Of a DNA stretch of 59,190 bases, positions 36,096 through 43,720 are shown piece by piece (positions within the stretch are counted from its first letter, which is position 1; each line of letters begins with the position of its first letter). The position numbers were made by a program, and so were the translations under genes. The DNA is taken from positions 339-59,528 of the forward strand of contig JAHZAW010000044.1 in assembly GCA_019423725.1 (NCBI GenBank), in the 5' to 3' direction. A model generated the notes under the pieces. That model was given only the letters and a program-made list of their open reading frames with translations, did not search any database and had not been told where the DNA came from. This DNA comes from Clostridiales bacterium. Lineage in GTDB: Bacteria > Bacillota > Clostridia > Lachnospirales > Anaerotignaceae.

Positions 36096-36959
36096 ATGAT
36101 AAGAGACCTGCTTACAAATGAACATCTCATCAGGCTGGATACACTGGATATAGCCGTTAAAAGAAGGCTTTCATCCAATTCCGCCGGAGCCAGGAAATCC
36201 TCGGCCAAGGGTTCCTCTCTGGAGTTTTCAGATTTCAGGGAATATGCCCAGGGCGACGACCTGCGCCGTGTGGACTGGAACGGCTATGCCAGATTCGGAA
36301 GGCTTTACACCAAACTTTTCAATGAGGAAAGGCAGGCAGTCCTTAACATAATCCTTGACAGCAGCACATCCATGAGACATTACAGCGATAAATGGGACTA
36401 TGCCGCGGCATTTTCCGCTTCCATGGCCTATATAGCGCTGAATAACTCAGATATGGTGAACATATTCGTAATAGATTCGGACAATACCTATAGATGCACT
36501 GCCCTTACATCCAAGCAGTCATTTCCAAAGGCAGTAGCCTTTCTTGAGGGCATACCGGAAACGCCATCAAAGACATCCCTTAACAAGTCCATTTCCGCCC
36601 TTGGAGGAGAAAGACTTGGCGAAGGCACATCCCTTATTATTTCTGACTTTTTCTCCGATGACGGCTATGACTCCGCGGTTAAGCTCTTGAGGAGCAAAAA
36701 GCAGTCCGTAGGAATGATACAGATACTTGATAAAAGCGAGGTCTCTCCCGACGAAAAGGGAAACATCAGGCTCATAGACAGTGAGACCAAAAGCGTAAGG
36801 GAACTTGAAATGACTCCCGAGATGTTAAACAGATACGATAAAGCCCTCAGGGCTTTCAGAACGGAAATGAAGGAGTTCGCCCTTAAAAACGAAGCTCTTT
36901 TCTGTTCCTTTGATACATCTGAGCCCCTCATTGCCTCCATTGGCGAGGTACTCAGATGA
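36096..36959 (+). CDS. DUF58 domain protein (von Willebrand A-like)
   Basis: 287 residues with the DUF58 core EFSDFREYAQGDDLRRVDWN and a vWA-like metal site (NIILDSSTSMRHY, LIISDFFSDDGYD). It is the usual partner of MoxR. The typical larger cluster (transglutaminase, BatA/BatB-like vWA membrane proteins) is missing: the next 700 bases contain no gene. The ribosome site GAGGAG lies within the end of moxR, so the two genes are translationally close-coupled. Confidence 0.92.
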   Translation: MIRDLLTNEHLIRLDTLDIAVKRRLSSNSAGARKSSAKGSSLEFSDFREYAQGDDLRRVDWNGYARFGRLYTKLFNEERQAVLNIILDSSTSMRHYSDKWDYAAAFSASMAYIALNNSDMVNIFVIDSDNTYRCTALTSKQSFPKAVAFLEGIPETPSKTSLNKSISALGGERLGEGTSLIISDFFSDDGYDSAVKLLRSKKQSVGMIQILDKSEVSPDEKGNIRLIDSETKSVRELEMTPEMLNRYDKALRAFRTEMKEFALKNEALFCSFDTSEPLIASIGEVLR

Positions 36960-37014
36960 TACGGCCCCCAAACTTATGCCGTTGAGCCGTAAGCATAAGG
37001 GCAGTATTAATAAA

Positions 37015-37173
37015 TATGATATGAATTTAAGATAAAGCCGTGAGAATACATATATCTTATATATGACCCGGACAACTGATGGATATAGCAGGCGCCAAGT
37101 CCTCCAAACAGGTGCCTGAATGGGAACGATTTATAATTATATTAGCCCGCCGGCTTATGCGGCGGGCCTTTTT
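37015..37173 (+). ncRNA. Candidate small RNA or long 3' UTR
   Basis: A promoter-like pair (TTGAGC at about 36983, 17-bp spacer, TATTAA) is followed by a hairpin CAGGCGCC / GGTGCCTG and then a strong terminator. It could equally be the 3' untranslated end of the moxR-DUF58 transcript. I do not recognise it as a known riboswitch or 6S/SRP RNA. Confidence 0.3.
37145..37173 (+). terminator. Intrinsic terminator downstream of moxR-DUF58
   Basis: Perfect 8-bp GC stem GCCCGCCG / CGGCGGGC with seven-base loop, then CTTTTT. Confidence 0.85.
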
Positions 37174-37400
37174 ATGTTGTCCTGTCATAAGGGTTGCCTG
37201 CCCATGGAGGGGCTTTCCGGCTTATATGCGCTAATACTAAGGTCAGCAGATGAGCATATTTTTCATGCTCCCATCATTTTTTGCTCATCGGTTTTTCTTT
37301 TTACTTTCCATCACCGGCCGTATATTTTCCTTTAAAGTATATTCTTTACTATGCTGTCTGCTGTGCCGCTTACTGGTCATTTACGTTTTTTCAGCAGCAC

Positions 37401-37426
37401 AAAAAGCCCCGGCTGAAGCCGGGGCT
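37401..37426 (-). terminator. Intrinsic terminator of the regulatory-like-domain gene
   Basis: Perfect 10-bp stem AGCCCCGGCT / AGCCGGGGCT, followed on the minus strand by TTTT. Confidence 0.8.
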
Positions 37427-37675
37427 CTCCTTCAGACGCCATCTGAGTCCCATAATAGACTACATCCGGCGCCGTAAGTTTTTAATTGAACATGCCCGCC
37501 CTGCCCATGCCAAGCAGGAGCATAAACAGACATATTTTTCTTATACTGCAGGAATAACATCTCCCGGAAGCGGTCCTGTCAGGTCCAGCGGTTTGTCTGG
37601 CCGCAGGGCTTTCTGCCTTAACCCTGTTTTCAGCCGCGGTCCTGGAAATAAACATCCCTGTGGCTGTATTCTTTT

Positions 37676-38533
37676 TTAAAGTTTGGCTTTTATCTTGTAG
37701 CTGCCGCCGCTGACATTTCCAAAGAGGTATTTGCCTGCGGCATTGGTTTTTGTTACAGCAACAAGCTTTTCCTGTGTCACATCTCCTATATGGGTGACCT
37801 GGTAGAGGCCTACAAAACATCCAGCCACCGCCTGGCCGGCTGTATTGCTTATTATACCGCTGACAGTGCCGTTATATGTCCTGAGGTCAGCTACCATGGA
37901 AAATGTGAGGTTAGTAAGTGAGCCGTTGGATACGATAGCTGTCATGCTGGATGAGGGCATGTAGCCGTCAGCCGATGAAACCAGTGTATATACTCCGTCG
38001 GCCAGATCATAGAACGTGAACTCACCGTCTGCTGCCGTATATGTCGTAGCTATGGTCGTTCCTAAGGCGTCTTTTAATGTGATCTTTCCTCCGCCAAGGG
38101 GTACGGGTACACCAAGCTGGTTATTTACCGTAAGCACACCGGCAATGGCTCCCAGTGAAAGTGTAGTATCCTGAACACATACCAGGTTCATCTGCATATC
38201 TATTCCATTTGTAAGTGTTACGCCCGCAGCGTCACTGAGACGGTAACCGTCAGCTACAGCGGCCAGACTGTATGTTCCTGCGGGAACATCAGAAAGTGTA
38301 TAAGCGCCTGTCTCATCGGTGATGGCATGCTTATAGGGCATTCCTGTGCTGTCAAAAAGTTTGACAGTGGCGTTGGGTATGGGCGTCGTTCCGTCGCTTA
38401 CGACACCATAGACTGTGGCTGGTGTCTCCGGAGCAGGGGGAAGCTCCAGGTCCATATTCACTTCCTGGATTCCCTGTAAAGAAAAGTCCGGGCTGTACTG
38501 CAGGCTGAGCAGATCCTGTTTGATGTCTGCCAT
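37676..38533 (-). CDS. Protein with three carboxypeptidase regulatory-like (Ig-like) domains
   Basis: 285 residues. After a 35-residue start (MADIKQDLLSLQYSPDFSLQ) come three beta-sandwich repeats, at about 40-115, 125-205 and 210-285. Each has the pattern (V/I)xGxVxxxxGxPxxxAxVxLxD...TxxxGxYxxxxxxxGxYxLxAxxxGY. Examples are ATVYGVVSDGTTPIPNATVK and GNVSGGSYKIKAKL at the end. These CarboxypepD_reg domains are usually extracytoplasmic, yet no signal peptide, lipobox or anchor is visible, so export route or location is unclear. GGAGG precedes the ATG. A distant terminator lies 250 bases downstream. Confidence 0.85.
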   Translation of the reverse strand: MADIKQDLLSLQYSPDFSLQGIQEVNMDLELPPAPETPATVYGVVSDGTTPIPNATVKLFDSTGMPYKHAITDETGAYTLSDVPAGTYSLAAVADGYRLSDAAGVTLTNGIDMQMNLVCVQDTTLSLGAIAGVLTVNNQLGVPVPLGGGKITLKDALGTTIATTYTAADGEFTFYDLADGVYTLVSSADGYMPSSSMTAIVSNGSLTNLTFSMVADLRTYNGTVSGIISNTAGQAVAGCFVGLYQVTHIGDVTQEKLVAVTKTNAAGKYLFGNVSGGSYKIKAKL

Positions 38534-38982
38534 AGTTAAAAACCTCCTGAAAAATAAAAAAATATATAGGTGTCAGAGTGAAATACAAAGCGTGGCATCC
38601 GGCTTTTGCTGATGCTTTTATGTTTCCTGAAAGGCTGTATGCCTTAAAGCATATTTATCATCTTCTGCCTGCCGGCGTATGCAGAGTGTTACTGCGGATA
38701 TTTTGTTTTCCGCTTTATGCTCTTGGTGCCAATGGTATGGCCCCGGCAGAGCCAGGGAAACAGTATATTGATCGTTTTATGCTGTCTGCGCCGCTTCATA
38801 CCACCCATTTCATAATATTAATACGCCTGGCTGATGTTTCCTGTCTGATTTAAAAAAACTTGTACTTTTTTGGGACATGCCTTTTTGGCAGAACTGCATT
38901 ATCCGGCACACTCAGTATATACAGCCTAAAAACTATATAACTGCATAAAAAAAGAGCGGTATAAAAATACCGCTCCAATAAA
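38534..38982. other. 449-base interval, no supported gene
   Basis: AT-rich sequence between the Ig-like-repeat gene and tRNA-Pro. A 91-codon plus-strand frame (38578-38853) lacks a ribosome site and resembles no family I know. The promoter of the minus-strand gene at 37676-38533 should lie here but is not obvious. The right edge holds the tRNA terminator. Confidence 0.45.
38947..38975 (-). terminator. Intrinsic terminator of tRNA-Pro
   Basis: Perfect stem GAGCGGTAT / ATACCGCTC, then TTTTTTT on the minus strand, seven bases after the tRNA 3' end. Confidence 0.92.
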
Positions 38983-39056
38983 TCGGGGTGACAGGATTTG
39001 AACCTGCGGTCTCTGCGTCCCGAACGCAGCGCTTTACCAAACTGAGCCACACCCCG
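38983..39056 (-). tRNA. tRNA-Pro (anticodon CGG)
   Basis: The 74-base minus-strand sequence folds as a cloverleaf: acceptor CGGGGTG / CACCCCG, D-arm GCTCAGTTTGGTAAAGC, anticodon stem CTGCG / CGCAG with loop TTCGGGA (anticodon CGG, reading CCG), and T-arm GCAGGTTCAAATCCTGT. Discriminator is A. The 3' CCA is not encoded. It has its own promoter and terminator. No repeat or integrase suggests use as an attachment site. Confidence 0.96.
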
Positions 39057-39069
39057 TAAAAGCATATCT

Positions 39070-39098
39070 ATTATACTAGCAACCAGGGCAAAAATCAA
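39070..39098 (-). promoter_or_regulatory. Sigma-A promoter of tRNA-Pro
   Basis: -35 TTGATT (39093-39098), 17-bp spacer, -10 TATAAT (39070-39075) on the minus strand, 14 bases before the tRNA. Confidence 0.85.
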
Positions 39099-39197
39099 GA
39101 GCTTTTGATATTTTATATCCAGTATACGGTTTTCCTAAAATAGTTTTCCTTGTGTTTTACAACACTCTTTTGAAATTCTTAAAAAAATTTAACATTC

Positions 39198-39226
39198 GAG
39201 ACAATTTTAAAATTTTGTGCTATTAT
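39198..39226 (+). promoter_or_regulatory. Promoter of the secreted stalk-domain gene
   Basis: -35-like GAGACA, 17-bp spacer, -10 TATTAT, about 70 bases before the ATG. Confidence 0.55.
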
Positions 39227-39295
39227 ACAGTTACGGTTTCGAAATACCCGAGACCAGCAGACAGTATTTTTGAAAACGAAAGGATGTTTTATATT

Positions 39296-40357
39296 ATGAA
39301 AAGGTATTTAAAATACACAGCCGCAGCTGTATCGGCTGTAACAATGGCTGCGTCAGCGGTTCCCGCTATGGCTGCCCAGGTAGTAGTATCTAATGGAAAG
39401 CAGCAGACAGTAACTGCTGATGAAACAAAAAAAGAAGATGCTAAAACTGAGGAAGCTAAGACTGAGGAAACTAAAACAGAAGAAGCTAAAACAGAAGAAG
39501 CTAAAACAGAAACTCCCGCAGCTGAAACAACTGCTGCAGCTCCCGCTGAAGAAACAATTGGATACACAGCTCTTACAGGAAAGATCACAGCTGTTGCTGC
39601 AAATGAAGACGGTTCAGTAAGGATCACTTTCCAGAACGAGGAAAAAGGCGAGATCATCTTTAATGAGACAGCTGACTGCATGGTAATTGCTGACGGTGCT
39701 GTAAAGAGCGTTAAAGATCTTGCAGAGGGTATGGAAGTAACAATCGTTATGGATGATCTTGCACCCATGACAATGAGCATTCCTCCCCAGACATCAGGCG
39801 CTGTTGCCATCGTTGTAAACGGTGAGACACCCGTATTCACAGCTGTTGACAAATTCGATGATGAGCTTACAGGAAAGACACTTAAGCTTACAATGGATGA
39901 TAAAGTTCAGGTACTTGACGTAAGAGGAACAAAACAGGTACTTACAGCTGATGATGTTAAGGGACATAAGGCTGTAGTTGTTTACACAACAGCAACAAAG
40001 AGCATCCCCGCTCAGACAACACCCAGCTTTGTAATAATCCTTGACAACGCTGAGGAAACAGCTGCTCCCACAGATACAACAGAAACAAAGACAACAGAAA
40101 CTACTGAAACAACAGAAAAGGCTGAGATCACAAACCTTCCTTTAAGAGCAACACTTGAGGCAATGGGATACACAATCGAGTGGACAGCTAACGATGCACC
40201 CATCGTTGTTACAAAGGGCAATGTTAAGGCTGAGATCGCTATCGACAGCGACACAGTAGTAGTTGACGGCGACCAGGCTCATAAGCTTTCAGCAAATGTA
40301 GTACTTGTTGATGGAGTAACATATATTCCTTCAGACGCCATGGATTTTCTTAAATAA
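39296..40357 (+). CDS. Secreted stalk-domain protein with a Glu/Lys/Thr repeat, probably abundant
   Basis: 353 residues. It has a signal peptide (MKRYLKYTAAAVSAVTMAAS...AMA); a low-complexity acidic linker of repeated EEAKT(E) units at about residues 45-75; and a central beta-rich domain (TGKITAVAANEDGSVRITFQ). A Thr-rich spacer follows, and then a C-terminal stalk or copper-amine-oxidase-N-like domain (LPLRATLEAMGYTIEWTAND...VDGVTYIPSDAMDFL). The start is the ATG after AAAGGATG; the upstream frame extension is not credible. Codons are nearly restricted to ACA, GCT, CTT, GTT and AAG, as in hppA and the ribosomal genes, which argues for very high expression. A terminator follows. Surface structural role is inferred. 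Confidence 0.85.
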   Translation: MKRYLKYTAAAVSAVTMAASAVPAMAAQVVVSNGKQQTVTADETKKEDAKTEEAKTEETKTEEAKTEEAKTETPAAETTAAAPAEETIGYTALTGKITAVAANEDGSVRITFQNEEKGEIIFNETADCMVIADGAVKSVKDLAEGMEVTIVMDDLAPMTMSIPPQTSGAVAIVVNGETPVFTAVDKFDDELTGKTLKLTMDDKVQVLDVRGTKQVLTADDVKGHKAVVVYTTATKSIPAQTTPSFVIILDNAEETAAPTDTTETKTTETTETTEKAEITNLPLRATLEAMGYTIEWTANDAPIVVTKGNVKAEIAIDSDTVVVDGDQAHKLSANVVLVDGVTYIPSDAMDFLK

Positions 40358-40383
40358 TTAAATATATAGGATTTCCTTTTCAG

Positions 40384-40420
40384 GGAGGCACTTTTCAAAT
40401 GAAAGTTGCCTCCTCTTTTT
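40384..40420 (+). terminator. Intrinsic terminator of the stalk-domain gene
   Basis: Stem GGAGGCA...TGCCTCC (with inner CTTTTCA / TGAAAG pairing) followed by TCTTTTT. Confidence 0.85.
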
Positions 40421-40544
40421 ATATTTAAAAACGCTTAAAAAATCAGCTTACTGTTTTCTTATCCGCATAAAAAATAATATTTGGGGCAGTGTAATAAGTG
40501 AAAATTCATGACACAACAAAAACAATACATCGGAGGGAAAAACA

Positions 40545-40802
40545 ATGAAGCAGTTTTCATACAAAATAAGCGATCCTGCGGGAATACATGCCCGTCCGGC
40601 GGGTTTTATAGTAAAAGAAGCGGCAAAATACAGTTCTGATATAACGATCACCGTAAACGGCAAAACAGCCGATGCCAAAAAAATATTTTCCATAATGTCC
40701 TTAGGGGCGAAAAACGGAGACGAGATCACCGTATCCATATCCGGAAGGGACGAGGCAGAAGCAGAGGAAAACATTCACAGACTTATCAGCGAAAAGCTTT
40801 GA
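40545..40802 (+). CDS. ptsH: Phosphocarrier protein HPr, lacking regulatory Ser46
   Basis: 85-residue HPr that passes phosphate from enzyme I to sugar-specific enzymes II. The catalytic site is intact: His15 and Arg17 in DPAGIHARPAG. The regulatory region reads DAKKIFSIMSLGAK, placing lysine at position 46, where Bacillota HPr normally has the serine phosphorylated by HPr kinase. It is therefore a catalytic HPr that should not carry the CcpA-type P-Ser46 signal; Ser49 or Ser52 might substitute but are not the usual site. GGAGGG precedes the ATG. ptsI follows after 16 bases. Confidence 0.93.
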   Translation: MKQFSYKISDPAGIHARPAGFIVKEAAKYSSDITITVNGKTADAKKIFSIMSLGAKNGDEITVSISGRDEAEAEENIHRLISEKL

Positions 40803-40818
40803 GCGGGGAGGAATGTAT

Positions 40819-42462
40819 ATGATGAAACTCAAGGGCAGCGGAGTAAGTCCCGGCATAGCCATAGGCAGGGTCTTTTATATGGAAAAGGCTAAAAAGGACA
40901 TCATAAAGCGGAACATAAACGATATACCCGGAGAACTCAAGAGGCTTTCATCCGCAGTGGACACCTGTCTTAATGACCTGGAGGAACTCAGGGAAAAGAC
41001 CCAGAGGGATGCCGGTGAGGAAAGCTCCATGATATTTGAGACCCACAGCATAATGCTGACTGACCCGGATTTTATCGGTGAGGCTGAAAAAATGATAGAA
41101 AAAGAATGTGTCAATGCCGAATACGCCGTGAAGCTCGCCGGTGACAGACTGGCGGAGATGCTCAGCCTTTCGCCTTCGGAATATATGAGGGAGAGGGCCG
41201 CCGATGTAAAGGACATAACTTCAAGCCTGCTCAACGCTCTGGCTGGAAAAAAGCTCAGTCTTCCAAAGGGTGAAAAATTCATCATAGCTGCCGAGGACCT
41301 GTCCCCCGGGGAGACAGCATCCTTTGACAGGGACAGCGTACTGGCCTTTGTAACGAAGCTTGGTTCCTCCACATCCCATACATCCATACTGGCCAGGCCC
41401 ATGGGCATACCGGCCATAGTAGGAGTGGAGCTTCAATCAGCCATATGCGACGGCAGGGTCATGTATGCCGATGGAAATACGGGAACGGTATATATCGACC
41501 CCGACGAGGCCACCCTCAGGGAAGCAGAGGAACAAATAAAGCTCCAGAAGGAAAACGACTTGAAACTTTCGGCCCTTATCGGACAGGATACCGTGACAAA
41601 GGATGGCAGGAAGATAATGCTTTTTGCGAATATAACTACTCCCTCTGACATAGAGGCGGTGTTAAACAATGACGCCGAGGGCATAGGTCTTTTCAGGAGC
41701 GAGTTTATGTATATGGACAGGCGCACCCTTCCCACGGAGGAAGAATTATATACCCAGTATTCCTCCATAGCGGAAAAAATGGGCAGCCGTCCGGTCATAA
41801 TAAGGACGCTGGACATAGGGGCGGACAAAAAAGCCCCCTGCATAAACCTGGGCGAGGAAGAAAACCCGGCTTTAGGACTTCGTGCCATTAGGCTGTGTCT
41901 GAAAAGGCCGGATATGTTCAGGACCCAGCTCAGGGCCATATACCGGGCTTCGGTAAAGGGCAACATATATATAATGCTGCCCATGATAACTACCAGGGGA
42001 GAGCTGGACAGCGCCAGAGCAATGGCTGAGGAAGTCAAACTGGAGCTTATGGCTGAAAATATCCCCTTTAAGGACATACCCATAGGCATAATGATAGAGA
42101 CCCCATCAGCAGCCCTCATAAGTGATGAGCTGGCTGAAGCATCGGACTTTTTCAGTGTGGGCACCAATGACCTGACCCAGTATACCATGGCAGCCGACAG
42201 ACAGAACCCCGCCCTTTCTGACCTTTACAGGCCCGACAGCAGGGCCGTATTAAGGCTCATAAAGCTGGCGGCGGATAATATCCACAAAAGAGGAAAGTGG
42301 ATAGGCATATGCGGAGAAGCCGCAGCGGACAGCCGTCTTTTGGAAATATTCATGGCCATGGGCATAGATGAGCTGTCAGTATCCCCCAGAAGGGTGCTTT
42401 ATGTGAGGGATGCCGTCAGCCGTACGGACTGCACTGCGTCCATAGACAGATATTATCTTTAA
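40819..42462 (+). CDS. ptsI: Phosphoenolpyruvate-protein phosphotransferase (PTS enzyme I)
   Basis: Enzyme I takes phosphate from phosphoenolpyruvate and gives it to HPr. About 547 residues. The N-terminal domain includes KGSGVSPGIAIGR; the phosphohistidine swivel is FVTKLGSSTSHTSILARPMGIPA with the active His in TSHTS. The C-terminal PEP-binding TIM barrel has GIGLFRSEFMYM, LDIGADKKAP, EENPALGLRAIR, IGIMIETPSA, FFSVGTNDLTQYTMAADR and the catalytic Cys in WIGICGEAA. Three in-frame ATGs cluster at the start; the one at 40819 has the best spacing from GGGGAGG. No enzyme II gene is in the window. It ends just left of the phage-type module. Confidence 0.96.
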   Translation: MMKLKGSGVSPGIAIGRVFYMEKAKKDIIKRNINDIPGELKRLSSAVDTCLNDLEELREKTQRDAGEESSMIFETHSIMLTDPDFIGEAEKMIEKECVNAEYAVKLAGDRLAEMLSLSPSEYMRERAADVKDITSSLLNALAGKKLSLPKGEKFIIAAEDLSPGETASFDRDSVLAFVTKLGSSTSHTSILARPMGIPAIVGVELQSAICDGRVMYADGNTGTVYIDPDEATLREAEEQIKLQKENDLKLSALIGQDTVTKDGRKIMLFANITTPSDIEAVLNNDAEGIGLFRSEFMYMDRRTLPTEEELYTQYSSIAEKMGSRPVIIRTLDIGADKKAPCINLGEEENPALGLRAIRLCLKRPDMFRTQLRAIYRASVKGNIYIMLPMITTRGELDSARAMAEEVKLELMAENIPFKDIPIGIMIETPSAALISDELAEASDFFSVGTNDLTQYTMAADRQNPALSDLYRPDSRAVLRLIKLAADNIHKRGKWIGICGEAAADSRLLEIFMAMGIDELSVSPRRVLYVRDAVSRTDCTASIDRYYL

Positions 42463-42484
42463 TATATAAATTTTGATCCCCCTG

Positions 42485-42548
42485 ATCTCCCGGAGGTTTT
42501 AAGTCCAGTATCCCACGGCTTACCTGACTTTCCCTTCGGGAGATTTTT
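42485..42548 (+). terminator. Extended terminator hairpin after ptsI
   Basis: ATCTCCCG (42485-42492) pairs with CGGGAGAT (42537-42544), followed by TTTTAT. An inner AAGTCCAG / CTGACTT pairing extends the structure, making a long interrupted stem. Confidence 0.6.
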
Positions 42549-42730
42549 ATATCCTTTTCAAAAAATGCCAGCTTACGGCTGTCATGAGCCTGATAAAACC
42601 AACGAATGGTTTTTATCTGAAGGCAGCCTCAAGCCCCTGCTCCATGCATTTCTCCCACGGACTGCCAAAGAACAGAGTAAGAAAATCCTCCAACGACACA
42701 GAAAAAGCTAAGACAAATCCCATCCCAATT

Positions 42731-42759
42731 AAAAAAGGGTGCCGTAAACACCGGCACCC
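42731..42759 (-). terminator. Terminator at the 3' end of the virion operon
   Basis: Perfect 8-bp stem GGGTGCCG / CGGCACCC with seven-base loop, followed on the minus strand by TTTTTT. Confidence 0.88.
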
Positions 42760-42783
42760 GCCTAAAAAGGCTGTAAACCTCTT

Positions 42784-42972
42784 TTATATTTGATAACGGT
42801 CAGTTTCATCCCCAAAATATCCGCATCCGCTGTGATAATATTCCCCATCGGCCTCAATGTAAAAATCTCCGTCATATATTTCTCTTCCACAGAAGGAGCA
42901 TATTTTAATGTTTTCATCCTCAGCGGGACATCCGCTCCTATGGGGAAGAGTGTGGCAGTATTCACAGGTCAA
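42784..42972 (-). CDS. Small zinc-finger-like protein, last gene of the virion module
   Basis: 62 residues with paired metal ligands: CEYCHTLPHRSGCP, then ICSFCGRE and YYHSGCGYF. This is a CxxC...CxxC...HxxC pattern that could hold one or two zinc ions (treble-clef or LIM-like). It starts at TTG, eight bases after AGGAG. Small zinc proteins of unknown role are common at the ends of phage structural operons. Another minus-strand frame overlapping this one has no motif. Confidence 0.65.
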   Translation of the reverse strand: MTCEYCHTLPHRSGCPAEDENIKICSFCGREIYDGDFYIEADGEYYHSGCGYFGDETDRYQI

Positions 42973-42983
42973 AATATCATCTC

Positions 42984-43643
42984 CTATATCCCGGCAAGTT
43001 CATTTTCTATGGTGGAAGTTATTTTAGCAAAACCCAGTCCATTGTAAAATCCCGCCGGTATGGGCATATTTTCACTCACGAGCCCGTCTATGAGTATTTC
43101 AGAATCAGCCATATTTTTCATGGTGCCTCCTACGCTTTGGCCGTTTTGTGCCACAAAGGTCTTTCCCTCCAGCACGTCCTCCGCCAGGACGCTGACCCCG
43201 GACACATCGGCATATATATCAGCTATGGCCTGGATTATGACCTTTGAAAGGCCGTCAAATCCATTATCGGCTGTTATCTCCTGTATCTCCTTTGAGGGCT
43301 GAGCCGTCTTTTCCTGTAAAACCGGCTGGGTATCCACATCTACCACCACCGCTGAAAGCACCTTCCCCTCAGATGGTGTCACCCTGCCGTTTTGGGTGGC
43401 GGTCTTTTCCTCCGTGGCTATGCTCACCGTTCCCCCTGGAGAATGGTAGCCAGCCTCTATGGCCTTTTGAGTATTCACGGTGTCAAGGACCGTATCAGAT
43501 ACGGGTATTTTAGGAATATCCGCCACTGCCCCGACACACTGTTCCAGTTTGTATCCTTCTTCGGCAAGGCCCATCTCCATAAGCACTGCCCTGAGCTCAT
43601 CCCTGAGCGATGTTATCCTTGCCGCCTGTTCAGCTATGCTCAT
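42984..43643 (-). CDS. Phage tail fibre/appendage-like protein
   Basis: About 219 residues. An N-terminal helix (SIAEQAARITSLRDELRAVLMEM) is followed by short beta-rich segments of a kind often seen in Bacillota phage fibres: YHSPGGTVSI, then KTAQPSKEIQEITADNGFDG with LSKVIIQAI after it, and a C-terminal FYNGLGFAKI. The QPSKE.Q.I....GFDGLSKV unit is a recurrent fibre or surface repeat. The start chosen follows GGGAGG by 13 bases; a longer frame to 43715 has no ribosome site. Confidence 0.6.
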   Translation of the reverse strand: MSIAEQAARITSLRDELRAVLMEMGLAEEGYKLEQCVGAVADIPKIPVSDTVLDTVNTQKAIEAGYHSPGGTVSIATEEKTATQNGRVTPSEGKVLSAVVVDVDTQPVLQEKTAQPSKEIQEITADNGFDGLSKVIIQAIADIYADVSGVSVLAEDVLEGKTFVAQNGQSVGGTMKNMADSEILIDGLVSENMPIPAGFYNGLGFAKITSTIENELAGI

Positions 43644-43720
43644 ATTGCTTTGATGACCTCCCTTCACACTGTTTATATAAATTTCTGTATTTATGTTTTT
43701 GTCAGCCAAAAACAAAAGCT

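Larger units (their letters stand above)
36960..37675. other. 716-base interval without a supported protein gene
   Basis: It contains a plus-strand hairpin series ending in a perfect terminator (37145-37173), possibly a small RNA, and a minus-strand terminator (37401-37426) about 250 bases past the 37676-38533 gene. Between that stop and its terminator a 57-codon minus-strand frame (about 37482-37655) exists but lacks a ribosome site. I see no recognisable protein. Confidence 0.5.
42463..42783. other. ptsI / virion-module boundary region
   Basis: 321 bases with the ptsI terminator (plus) and the virion operon terminator (minus) but no supported gene. I found no long direct repeat shared with the other end of the module near 55.4 kb, so no attachment site can be named. 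Confidence 0.5.

Noticed and set aside
37482..37820. 112-codon minus-strand frame overlapping the end of the Ig-like-repeat gene
   Set aside because: Overlaps a convincing gene in another frame and lacks a ribosome site; the last 57 codons remain a faint possibility only.
38578..38853. 91-codon plus-strand frame near tRNA-Pro
   Set aside because: No ribosome site, atypical composition and no recognisable motif.
38983..39056. tRNA-Pro as attachment site of the virion module
   Set aside because: It lies 3.7 kb from the module with ptsH-ptsI between, and no partial tRNA copy is seen at the other end.
39420..39540. Short tandem DNA repeats that might suggest a CRISPR array
   Set aside because: They are in-frame 15-base codon repeats coding for the EEAKT linker, without spacers.
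39289..39852. 187-codon minus-strand frame opposite the stalk-domain gene
   Set aside because: It reads as Val/Ser repeats that mirror the biased codons and EEAKTE repeat of the real gene.
42584..42793. 69-codon plus-strand frame after ptsI
   Set aside because: It runs through the virion-operon terminator and has no ribosome site.
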